DNA of 20,903 bases. Source: CAXBYZ01 sp963980215. GTDB lineage: Bacteria; Patescibacteriota; Microgenomatia; UBA1400; CG1-02-47-37. The stretch covers positions 1-20,903 of the forward strand of contig CAXBYZ010000013.1 of the NCBI GenBank assembly GCA_963980215.1, read 5' to 3'. Under the pieces are notes generated by a model that did no database searches, had not been told where the DNA came from, and saw only the letters and a list, made by a program, of their open reading frames with translations. Numbering within the stretch: position 1 is the stretch's first letter; the number at the start of each line of letters is the position of its first letter. The position numbers and the translations under genes are program-made. Below are positions 6,853 through 13,418 of this stretch, in pieces.

Positions 6853-7980
6853 CTATTCTATCACGTCAAATCTTCGAGGTTCGTAACCTCGAATTTTTTC
6901 TGCTACAAACTCTTTTATCTCTTTCTCAAATCTCTCACGACTAAACTTCTTAGCTTGTTTAACACACTCCTCACTCTTTATCTTCATTTTCTCAAATCTC
7001 TTCATCGCTTCAACCAATGACTCCACCGTTTGTTCTTCAAAAAACACTCCCGTTTTACCCTCAATCACCGTCTCCAAGTAGCCTCCCCCTTTATAAGCAA
7101 TCACACCCGTGCCACAGCTCATCGCCTCTACCGGGGTTATCCCAAAATCTTCATTCTCAGCCAAAGCCAAAAATCCCTTTGCTTTAGAGTATAGCTCTAC
7201 CAACTCCTTATCACTCACCTCTCCCAACATCTCAATTTTGTCGCTGAGCAATTTCTTCAACCTCTTCTCCTCACTTCCCCATCCAGCTCCTTTTCCGGCA
7301 ATTTTCAATTTGACTCCAAGTTTTACCGCCGCTTTAATCGCCAACTCCAACCCCTTGCCCCCAACCAACCTCGAGATCACCAAGTAATAATCCTCTTTCC
7401 TGACGGGGTCAGACCCTATCACCGGCAACTCCACTGGCGGATAGATCACCCTCGCCTTCCTTCGATAAAACTTCTCAATTCGTGACTGTACTTCCCTACT
7501 ATTGGCAATAAAATAATCCACTTTCTGAGCTTGGTTAAAATCATACTGACGCATAAAATGCCCCACAATCTGCCCATAAACCCTCACCAGCCAAAATCTC
7601 TGCCACTCCATACTAGTTTTATAACCATACAGCCATCTCGGTGGCGTATGGCAATAACAAATCTCTCCAAATCCTTTAGTCACATACCAACTACTAGAAG
7701 AAATCACTACATCATATTTTTTCAACTCTTTTGCAAAACTCCCCCAAATCAATGGGGCCAAAAACCTCAACGGCGAATGTAGTTTTCCCGCAAAAAATGG
7801 AATCTTGCTGGCCCAACTCTCCCGAATATCTTTGCCAAAAAATCTCTTTTCAGCCGCCGAACCCTTCTTACAAAATGCCGTAAAAATCGGTGCTTTAGGG
7901 TACATTTCAGACAAAGCTAAAAGCACTCTCTCTGCTCCCCCAAACTCATTCAAGTAGTCATGTACTAAAGCAATTTTCAT
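6853..7980 (-). CDS. GT4-family glycosyltransferase
   Basis: This 375-residue GT-B enzyme has the N-terminal acceptor domain (M-K-I-A-L-V-H-D-Y-L, glycine-rich F-G-G-A-E-R-V) and a C-terminal nucleotide-sugar domain. The latter shows Y-Y-L-V-I-S-R-L-V-G-G-K-G (about 196-208), the EX7E motif in E-D-F-G-I-T-P-V-E-A (about 280-290), and G-G-G-Y-L-E-T-V. The context C-H-T-P-P-R-W-L-Y-G is typical of WbaZ/mannosyltransferase-like GT4 enzymes. It probably acts at the inner membrane in cell-surface glycan synthesis. Its start overlaps the TA2 toxin stop by 4 bp. Residues about 187-193 (I-G-S-D-P-V) and about 361-371 (I-R-G-Y-E-P-R) are encoded by palindromes at a linker and at the C-terminus. Confidence 0.9.
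   Translation of the reverse strand: MKIALVHDYLNEFGGAERVLLALSEMYPKAPIFTAFCKKGSAAEKRFFGKDIRESWASKIPFFAGKLHSPLRFLAPLIWGSFAKELKKYDVVISSSSWYVTKGFGEICYCHTPPRWLYGYKTSMEWQRFWLVRVYGQIVGHFMRQYDFNQAQKVDYFIANSREVQSRIEKFYRRKARVIYPPVELPVIGSDPVRKEDYYLVISRLVGGKGLELAIKAAVKLGVKLKIAGKGAGWGSEEKRLKKLLSDKIEMLGEVSDKELVELYSKAKGFLALAENEDFGITPVEAMSCGTGVIAYKGGGYLETVIEGKTGVFFEEQTVESLVEAMKRFEKMKIKSEECVKQAKKFSRERFEKEIKEFVAEKIRGYEPRRFDVIE
6873..6893. repeat. GAGGTTCGTAACCTC palindrome at the 3' end of the glycosyltransferase
   Basis: TTCGAGGTT-CGT-AACCTCGAA has 9-nt perfect arms, extended imperfectly on both sides by A/T tracts. In the coding frame it gives K-I-R-G-Y-E-P-R-R-F, as in mutM. Confidence 0.8.
7401..7421. repeat. 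TGAC..TCA-type 21-nt imperfect palindrome inside the glycosyltransferase
   Basis: TGACGGGGTC-A-GACCCTATCA pairs over nine of ten positions (one A-C mismatch, one wobble) about a central A. It has the same size and layout as 4219-4239 and 17424-17446. It encodes I-G-S-D-P-V in the linker between the two GT-B domains, a tolerant position. Confidence 0.55.
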
Positions 7981-8276
7981 AATCTTAATTTTAACCTATC
8001 CAGCTCTTTATATAAATTTTCTCTCGTTCCCACCCACAAAACTAAAACTACCTTTGATTTTTTATCAACCAAATATATTATTCGATAATCAGTTTTTACA
8101 AATACAAAATGAAGTGATCTTAACTTTTTATATTTTCCTCTTAACCTTTCTCCTAAATCCTGATTTTTTGATAATCTTTTCGCCTGGCTCACCACTTCCT
8201 CTTTTACTACCTGATTCATCTTTTTCACTTTTCGAAACGTGGCTGAACTCATCTCCACCGTATAGGTCATACTCAC
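7977..8276 (-). CDS. RelE/ParE-type toxin (TA2)
   Basis: This is a 99-residue basic protein with the RelE/ParE layout: an N-terminal strand (T-Y-T-V-E-M-S), two helices rich in Lys, then R-L-R-G-K-Y-K-K-L-R-S-L, the strands H-F-V-F-V-K-T-D-Y-R-I-I-Y-L-V and K-V-V-L-V-L-W-V-G-T-R-E-N-L-Y, and a helical tail. The R-I-I-Y-L-V...V-G-T-R-E-N-L-Y pattern is typical of the superfamily. Both ends are tightly overlapped: 4 bp with the antitoxin upstream and 4 bp with the glycosyltransferase downstream, so the toxin is wired into the housekeeping operon. Target (mRNA or gyrase) not decidable. Confidence 0.82.
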   Translation of the reverse strand: MSMTYTVEMSSATFRKVKKMNQVVKEEVVSQAKRLSKNQDLGERLRGKYKKLRSLHFVFVKTDYRIIYLVDKKSKVVLVLWVGTRENLYKELDRLKLRL

Positions 8277-8560
8277 TCTAAAAGCTTATTTATCGACACC
8301 GTTTTACCTTCTTTGTAATCATCAATCCCTTTGTCAATCATTGTACTAGCCTCATCATTCAACATCAAAGCCATTGTATCAGCTAAGCTTTTATCTTTTT
8401 GAAGTATTTCAAAAAAAGCGGCCAAGTACGGTCTTCCCACCAAATAAGCCATTGGCTTTTTACCTCTTTTAATCAAAAAGTTGCTTCCTCTATAAAAAGA
8501 TCTTTCCAAAAATTCACCAAAATTCTGACGAACCTGATAAGAGCTAACTGTTGTCAACAT
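8273..8560 (-). CDS. Phd/YefM-type antitoxin (TA2)
   Basis: This 95-residue protein opens with the Phd/YefM domain (V-S-S-Y-Q-V-R-Q-N-F-G-E-F-L-E-R, residues 5-20; then N-F-L-I-K-R-G-K-K-P-M-A-Y-L-V). A charged C-terminal neutralisation tail ends in D-D-Y-K-E-G-K-T-V, close to the TA1 antitoxin tail. The start is supported by AGGAGG 6 nt upstream, unlike TA1. Repeats TTTGTGTA (twice) and TTGTACAA between the -10 box and the ribosome binding site are a probable operator for autoregulation. Confidence 0.83.
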   Translation of the reverse strand: MLTTVSSYQVRQNFGEFLERSFYRGSNFLIKRGKKPMAYLVGRPYLAAFFEILQKDKSLADTMALMLNDEASTMIDKGIDDYKEGKTVSINKLLE

Positions 8561-8568
8561 AATCCTCC

Positions 8569-8618
8569 TTTATTACACAAACTACACAAATTGTACAATA
8601 GTCTTATCTCTCTGTCAA
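8569..8618 (-). promoter_or_regulatory. TA2 promoter and probable operator
   Basis: On the minus strand there is -35 TTGACA (8613-8618), a 17-bp spacer and -10 TACAAT (8590-8595). Overlapping the -10 is the palindrome TTGTACAA, followed by two direct TTTGTGTA repeats before the AGGAGG. The -35 box begins 2 bp after the exonuclease stop. It could drive TA2 together with the whole glycosyltransferase-to-nnrD block. Confidence 0.82.
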
Positions 8619-8619
8619 A

Positions 8620-9624
8620 TTAAAACAAACTCACCTGCTTACCTTTCTCACTTTTATCTATTAATTTCTTAGGGGTGAATACCCCTAAATCATCTAACAT
8701 TTCATCAATTTTACCCGACGAATGCTGGGCCGATTCATCCTCCCAACTATCCCCTGGTAATCTTTTTATTATCGAGTAAAAGCCTAATTTTTCCAAAAAG
8801 GCAATCGCTTCGTCTTTGTCATAATCATGCAACTCACAAGACTTTAGTTTCAAAGTAATCGGCACATCCAAAACAATCGTTGCTAACATCTTACTCTTTA
8901 AAGCTATCTCATAACCATCAACCAATTTTTCCAACACCGACTTTGATATTCCCTCCACATCATTATTAATAGCCTCATACACACCCTCTACTGTCTTAAA
9001 CTTAGTCAATAAACTCACCGCCGTCTTTGGGCCAATTCCTCGAATCCCAGGAATATTGTCACTTGGATCCCCACACAAAGCCTTGTAATCAATCATCTGA
9101 ATTGGATCAAATCCATACCTCTCTTTTACTTCCAATTCCCCATAAATTTTTGCTGGAAACCTTCCCCTTGCCGGCACATACACCTTCACATTTCCATTCA
9201 CCAACTGCATCGCATCTTGATCTCCGGTCACAATCATCGCTTCTATCTTCTTGTCATAAGACTGTTTAGCCAAAGTCCCAATCACATCATCAGCCTCAAA
9301 TCCTTCCACTCCAAAAATAGGGATATTTAAAGCTTTCACCGAGTCTTTTACCATATCAATTTGGTCTCTTAACTCCTTATCTGTCTCCGGTCTTTGAGCT
9401 TTATAATCAGCAAACTCCACATGGCGAAAAGTGGGCTTGCCCATATCAAACGCCACCGCAATATGGCTAGGTTTAAGCTCTTTAATCACGTTTAACAATA
9501 TGCTCAAAAACCCAAACACCGCATTAGCTTGCTCACCATCTTTGGTTTTCAACGTTGGCGGAAAGGCGTAATACGCCCGAAACACCACCGCATGTCCATC
9601 TATTAACACCAATCTTCTCTTCAT
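8620..9624 (-). CDS. Stand-alone PolA-type 5'-3' exonuclease with clamp-binding tail
   Basis: This 334-residue enzyme corresponds to the N-terminal flap-nuclease domain of DNA polymerase I and has no polymerase part; it should remove RNA primers and flaps. The metal-binding acidic residues are in place: L-I-D-G-H (Asp9), A-F-D-M-G, F-E-A-D-D-V-I-G-T, V-T-G-D-Q-D-A-M-Q-L and C-G-D-P-S-D-N-I-P-G-I-R-G-I-G-P-K-T-A (helix-hairpin-helix). The enzyme domain ends near residue 290. Then comes a low-complexity linker containing a palindrome-encoded insert (about 299-319), and the last five residues are Q-V-S-L-F, matching the beta-clamp-binding motif QLxLF. It starts 12 bp after the PRPP synthetase stop. 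Confidence 0.92.
   Translation of the reverse strand: MKRRLVLIDGHAVVFRAYYAFPPTLKTKDGEQANAVFGFLSILLNVIKELKPSHIAVAFDMGKPTFRHVEFADYKAQRPETDKELRDQIDMVKDSVKALNIPIFGVEGFEADDVIGTLAKQSYDKKIEAMIVTGDQDAMQLVNGNVKVYVPARGRFPAKIYGELEVKERYGFDPIQMIDYKALCGDPSDNIPGIRGIGPKTAVSLLTKFKTVEGVYEAINNDVEGISKSVLEKLVDGYEIALKSKMLATIVLDVPITLKLKSCELHDYDKDEAIAFLEKLGFYSIIKRLPGDSWEDESAQHSSGKIDEMLDDLGVFTPKKLIDKSEKGKQVSLF
8657..8731. repeat. Composite palindromic element inside the exonuclease gene (75 bp)
   Basis: TTAGGGGT-GAAT-ACCCCTAA (8669-8688) is followed 25 nt later by CCCGAC-GAAT-GCTGGG (8714-8729, one mismatch and one wobble). It is homologous to 2059-2130 in nnrD, with one in-frame 3-nt length difference. The coding strand gives A-Q-H-S-S-G-K ... 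D-L-G-V-F-T-P-K-K-L-I-D, in a linker ahead of the clamp-binding tail. Confidence 0.85.
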
Positions 9625-9636
9625 GAAGCTATTGTA

Positions 9637-10794
9637 TCACCCACGATTAATTATCTGCCAATCAATCCCCACCTCATCAGCAAACTCCTTCCACACCTCC
9701 ATCTTATTTCTGGTTTGTAAAATAAATGGATCTATCCCAGGTAATTCCAACATTCTTTCTTTTCCCAATTGACTTAATAATCTCCCCAATCCCATCAATA
9801 ACGGGGCAACATTGACTGTCTCAAAATTATTAACTCCTTCTAACAAAAAAGCTCCTCTTGGCAAAGAATTGGTCAACACCCAATCATCCACTATACCCTC
9901 CTCTAGTAAATTAGATATGTTCTTTCTAGCTGGGAATGATAATACTCCGTGAGGCAATAGCATTCTCACAGATTTACATCCCGCTACCCTCGAGCCTAGA
10001 GCGGTCTTACCAGTAGACGACCCCGTGTCTTGCAAGTCATCAAATACTAACAAATCTTTTTCTTTAGGGTCTCCATATAATAAAGTTGAACTATCTACTA
10101 CATTATGTCCACCTCTTTCTTTTTTAAAGACTATCAAATCTTCTGCAGTTAAACCTAATAATTTAGCCGCATGCCAACATCTTTGTAATGCTCCTATATC
10201 AAGTACTGCTATTTTTGTATCCATTGTTACCCAATCATCATTCTCATTTATTATGTCAACAAGCAAGGGTGTCGCTGTTGCATTAACATGATTAATACCT
10301 TCATCCTCAATAAATTTACCTGCCTCTCTACTGTGAATATCAACGGTCAACAAATCAGTGTATCCAGATCTACTGAGCATTCTAGCTATCATTTGGGCAG
10401 TCACCGCCTCACCAGCTTCATTCACCCTATCTTGACGAACTTCAATATATGGGGTCACCCCAATTAATCTATCTACCAATTTAGTTCCCTCAACGCTTTG
10501 AGATAAAGCATTCCCTACCTGATCGGCTGCAAGATATAGCTTCGCTACTGAAATATCTGTTTCAAGTGGGGCAATCCAAAAAATTGATAAAGCATTAACT
10601 TTTTTTCCACCATCTAATTTTGGCATTACTTGAAAATAATCACTTCTATCTTTAAAGGTAGAGTACTCAGCCAACCATCTTTCTGTCCCTCCATCATATT
10701 TTTTCATTTCCTGAATAAAGGCATCATAATAACTAAAAGTCCATGGATGAATTACTCTAACCTCATGCAAATTTGGTTTCTCAATAGCCATCAT
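9637..10794 (-). CDS. prs: Ribose-phosphate pyrophosphokinase (PRPP synthetase), divergent
   Basis: This enzyme would make PRPP from ribose 5-phosphate and ATP, feeding nucleotide, NAD and Trp/His synthesis. Family signatures: Y-I-E-V-R-Q-D-R (residues 116-123, the ATP-binding RQDR), the region A-G-E-A-V-T-A-Q-M-I-A-R-M-L, D-I-H-S (152-155, for the usual DLH), and the PRPP loop F-D-D-L-Q-D-T-G-S-S-T-G (251-262). At 385 residues it is longer than the usual ~315, with an extended C-terminus. There are two adjacent ATG codons; the second (10791) is better spaced from the GGAG at about 10797-10802. A terminator lies just upstream, so it probably has its own promoter. A PRPP-synthetase-like phosphoribosyltransferase with another role is possible. 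Confidence 0.8.
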   Translation of the reverse strand: MMAIEKPNLHEVRVIHPWTFSYYDAFIQEMKKYDGGTERWLAEYSTFKDRSDYFQVMPKLDGGKKVNALSIFWIAPLETDISVAKLYLAADQVGNALSQSVEGTKLVDRLIGVTPYIEVRQDRVNEAGEAVTAQMIARMLSRSGYTDLLTVDIHSREAGKFIEDEGINHVNATATPLLVDIINENDDWVTMDTKIAVLDIGALQRCWHAAKLLGLTAEDLIVFKKERGGHNVVDSSTLLYGDPKEKDLLVFDDLQDTGSSTGKTALGSRVAGCKSVRMLLPHGVLSFPARKNISNLLEEGIVDDWVLTNSLPRGAFLLEGVNNFETVNVAPLLMGLGRLLSQLGKERMLELPGIDPFILQTRNKMEVWKEFADEVGIDWQIINRG

Positions 10795-10813
10795 CTTCTC
10801 CCCATATTCCTAC

Positions 10814-10839
10814 AAAAAAACCCACCTATTTGGCAGGTT
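10814..10839 (-). terminator. Intrinsic terminator of the ftsH-channel operon
   Basis: On the minus strand AACCTGCC and GGTGGGTT pair over 8 positions (two wobbles) around a 5-nt AAATA loop, followed by a run of seven T. It lies about 50 bp after the channel stop and just before the PRPP synthetase ribosome binding site. Confidence 0.8.
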
Positions 10840-10889
10840 AATTTACCTTATTTTACGCTTCAAATAACTAAACCGTCAATACTTATTAA

Positions 10890-11300
10890 CTACTTCTCAA
10901 CCCCGCCCTTTATCAAATACTCTAGTTTTCTCTCAATTCGATACAGCTTATTGTTCACACTCTCCAAATCTTTCTTCATTCGCTTATTCCAGTACCTCTC
11001 CTCTCGCCTAATCACTTCTGTAGATAAAATCACAATCACCAAAGAAAAAAGCACCACTCCTACCGTCATTAAAATCGCTCCAATCAATCTACCCCCCAAA
11101 GTCACCGGCACTAGTTCCCCATACCCTACCCCAGTCACCGTCGTCACTGCCCACCACAAGCCATCAGCTATACTCTTAATTTGGCCACCTTTTTCAAATG
11201 GTACTATCAACAATCCCAACACCACAGACACTATCAACAACACCACCACATACTTCTTTAATATCTTGTCATGTCTAAGTTTTTTTAAAGTTCCGCTCAT
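10890..11300 (-). CDS. Two-TM potassium channel with a variant selectivity filter
   Basis: This 136-residue membrane protein has the KcsA layout: TM1 at about 18-38, the pore helix G-L-W-W-A-V-T-T-V (about 47-55), the filter T-G-V-G-Y-G-E, then V-P-V-T-L-G-G-R and TM2 at about 71-94. A basic, heptad-like C-terminal tail (about 100-132) may tetramerise. Compared with KcsA TTVGYGD, the filter Thr is Gly and the following Asp is Glu. There is no RCK or voltage-sensor domain. It overlaps ftsH by 4 bp (ATGA), so it is co-translated with it. Ion selectivity is an inference from the filter. Confidence 0.88.
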   Translation of the reverse strand: MSGTLKKLRHDKILKKYVVVLLIVSVVLGLLIVPFEKGGQIKSIADGLWWAVTTVTGVGYGELVPVTLGGRLIGAILMTVGVVLFSLVIVILSTEVIRREERYWNKRMKKDLESVNNKLYRIERKLEYLIKGGVEK

Positions 11301-13210
11301 GCCATCAACTCTTCAAAATCCTCGGCTTCCAAAGTCTCTTTTTCCAATAAAGCCTCAGATACTCTATCCAATTTTTCCCTATTTTTTACCAAAATCTCCA
11401 TCGCTTTTTTAGCCCCGGCTTCCACCAATTTTTTAATCTCTTTGTCTGCCATAGATCTTAAGTTTTCAGAAATTTGAGCTTGCTCATACCAAGTTCCCCC
11501 CAAACCCGTCTCGCTAGTTTGTGGCCCCAAGTTAATTGGTCCAAGATCACTCATCCCCATTCGAATTACCATGTTTCTAGCCAACTCAGTCGCTCTAGAA
11601 ATATCACTGGCCGCTCCACTAGTAAGTTCCTTAAACACTAGTTCTTCGGCTGCTCTTCCTCCAAGAAGAGAGGCAATCTGCCCCAACATTCTAGACTTAG
11701 TATCCGAGTACCGATCAGTTTTTGGTGGAATCAAAGTATGACCCAAAGACCCGCCTCGAGACACTATCGAGATCCGATGAACCGTATCCATATTCGGAAT
11801 CATTCGAGTCACAATCGCGTGTCCGGCTTCATGATAAGCCGTCATCTTCAAATCATCTTGGCTTTGCTTTATCTTCTTCTCCGGTCCCATCTTCACCTTC
11901 AAAGCCGCCTCTTCCAAATCAGCCATATCAATCGCCGCCTTCTTATTTCTCGCCGCCGCAATCGCCGCTTCGTTTAACATATTCTCCAAATCAGCTCCCG
12001 AAAAACCAATGGTTCTCTTAGCAATCTTGTCCCAGTTAACCTTACTCACAAACGGCTTCCCTTTAGCATGAATGGCCGTAATCTTCTTTCTGCCTTCAAT
12101 ATCCGGCATATCAAGCATAATTCTTCTGTCAAATCTTCCTGGTCGAATCAAAGCCGGATCCAGTAAATCTCCTCGGTTAGTAGCCGCAATCACAATCACT
12201 TGTTGATTCGGCTCAAACCCATCCATCTCTACCAATATCTGGTTTAAGGTTTGCTCTCTTTCATCATGGCCTCCAGTTAAAGCTCTTGATCTTTGTCTCC
12301 CTATAGCATCAATCTCATCAATAAAGATAATCGCTGGAGACTTCTTCTTAGCCGTAGCAAATAAGTCTCTTACCCTAGAAGCTCCTACTCCTACCAACAT
12401 CTCCATAAATTCCGAGCCTGCCATAGAGAAAAAGGTTACATCCGCTTCACCTGCTACCGCTTTAGCAAGCAAAGTCTTGCCCACTCCACTAGGACCTACC
12501 AAGATCACTCCTTTGGGAGTTCTAGCTCCCATCTTATTGTATTTCTTTGGGTGTTTCAAAAAATCCACCACTTCTTCTAGTTCTCTTTTTGCTTCAGTCA
12601 CCCCAGCCACATCTTTAAAAGTAATATCCTGCTTCCCTTTCATAAATAGCTTAGCCTTGCTCTTACCAAAACTAAACAAACCATCCTGACCTCCCCGTAC
12701 TTGCTTGAACAAAAACAAAAAGATCACTCCAGTCAACACCACTGGTAATAATATCTCCAACATATTAGCCCAGGCCTTGGTCATCGAGGTATCTTTATTC
12801 TCAAAATTCACCATAGTTGGATCAATCTCGGCCTTACTTAATATATCCACAAAACTCTCCCCAATTTCCTTTCTAGACTCCACCATCCCCTCTTGATCTT
12901 TATACTTCACCAAAATTCTCTCTTCTTCTACCTCCACTTTCTCTACTTTGTCTTGCTTAATATCTGTTAGTAATTGAGACATGCCCACTTTTCCAACAGG
13001 TAGTGGTCCCGAAAACAAAGACATAAAGAAAGGGGCTACAAAAAAAACAATCAACAGCCACATCACCATCCTCTTTGGATTCATATTTACCTGCTTGATC
13101 TTTACCTTTCCACCAGTTTGTTTCTCGATCACTTTCTTTAGTTTCGCCATCTCAGTTTTCCTCTGAGTTGCTTTATCAATTTTTTGTGGTTGTTTGCTTT
13201 GTTTCGCCAT
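11297..13210 (-). CDS. ftsH: ATP-dependent zinc metalloprotease FtsH
   Basis: This membrane-anchored AAA+ protease degrades membrane and regulatory proteins as a hexamer. It has 637 residues: TM1 at about 48-66, an extracytoplasmic segment, TM2 at about 148-170, Walker A G-P-S-G-V-G-K-T (239-246; GPPGTGKT is usual), Walker B I-I-F-I-D-E-I-D, the pore region E-M-L-V-G-V-G-A-S-R, the second region of homology ending R-P-G-R-F-D-R-R, and the zinc site H-E-A-G-H (460-464). A basic N-terminal extension precedes TM1. For the first ATG the GGAGG abuts the codon with almost no spacing; an in-frame ATG at 13150 (residue 21) has AGAGG at good spacing and repeats M-A-K, so it may be the real start. Confidence 0.95.
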   Translation of the reverse strand: MAKQSKQPQKIDKATQRKTEMAKLKKVIEKQTGGKVKIKQVNMNPKRMVMWLLIVFFVAPFFMSLFSGPLPVGKVGMSQLLTDIKQDKVEKVEVEEERILVKYKDQEGMVESRKEIGESFVDILSKAEIDPTMVNFENKDTSMTKAWANMLEILLPVVLTGVIFLFLFKQVRGGQDGLFSFGKSKAKLFMKGKQDITFKDVAGVTEAKRELEEVVDFLKHPKKYNKMGARTPKGVILVGPSGVGKTLLAKAVAGEADVTFFSMAGSEFMEMLVGVGASRVRDLFATAKKKSPAIIFIDEIDAIGRQRSRALTGGHDEREQTLNQILVEMDGFEPNQQVIVIAATNRGDLLDPALIRPGRFDRRIMLDMPDIEGRKKITAIHAKGKPFVSKVNWDKIAKRTIGFSGADLENMLNEAAIAAARNKKAAIDMADLEEAALKVKMGPEKKIKQSQDDLKMTAYHEAGHAIVTRMIPNMDTVHRISIVSRGGSLGHTLIPPKTDRYSDTKSRMLGQIASLLGGRAAEELVFKELTSGAASDISRATELARNMVIRMGMSDLGPINLGPQTSETGLGGTWYEQAQISENLRSMADKEIKKLVEAGAKKAMEILVKNREKLDRVSEALLEKETLEAEDFEELMA

Positions 13211-13253
13211 CCTCCGATTTTAACACAATCCAACTCTTATCCCTAAACCCAAA

Positions 13254-13303
13254 AAATATTCGAGGTTCGTAACCTCGAATATTTAAGGTTCCGAACCTTA
13301 AAT
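13254..13303. repeat. Two intergenic palindromes between trpB2 and ftsH
   Basis: The first is AAATATTCGAGGTT / AACCTCGAATATTT (13254-13284; 14-nt arms, centre CGT). The second overlaps it: ATTTAAGGTT-CCG-AACCTTAAAT (13281-13303). On the minus strand the first stem runs straight into six T, so it can act as the terminator of the trp operon. On the plus strand the second is followed by TTTTT. Confidence 0.8.
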
Positions 13304-13338
13304 TTTTACAGTTATAAGACTTTTACCAATAGCTTTAT

Positions 13339-13418
13339 GGGGCGAATTCCCCCCAGCCTGCAGGGTCCATCCCTGCAGGCTAACAAGGTTACGAACTTTC
13401 CGATTAGTTCGTAACCTT
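13339..13418. repeat. Three palindromes at and after the 3' end of trpB2
   Basis: In order: GGGG-CGAATT-CCCC (13339-13352); AGCCTGCAGGG-TCCAT-CCCTGCAGGCT (13355-13381, 11-bp perfect arms); and AAGGTTACGAACT / AGTTCGTAACCTT (13385-13418, 13-bp perfect arms, 8-nt loop). The last is a relative of the recF copies, here in a different frame, and it supplies the final residues and stop codon of trpB2. The 193 bp between trpB2 and ftsH is mostly made of such palindromes. Confidence 0.8.

Noticed and set aside
10630..11412. A 260-residue open frame on the plus strand
   Set aside because: It is antisense to the well-supported PRPP synthetase, channel and ftsH genes, has a biased Pro/Ser/Ile composition and no recognisable domain.
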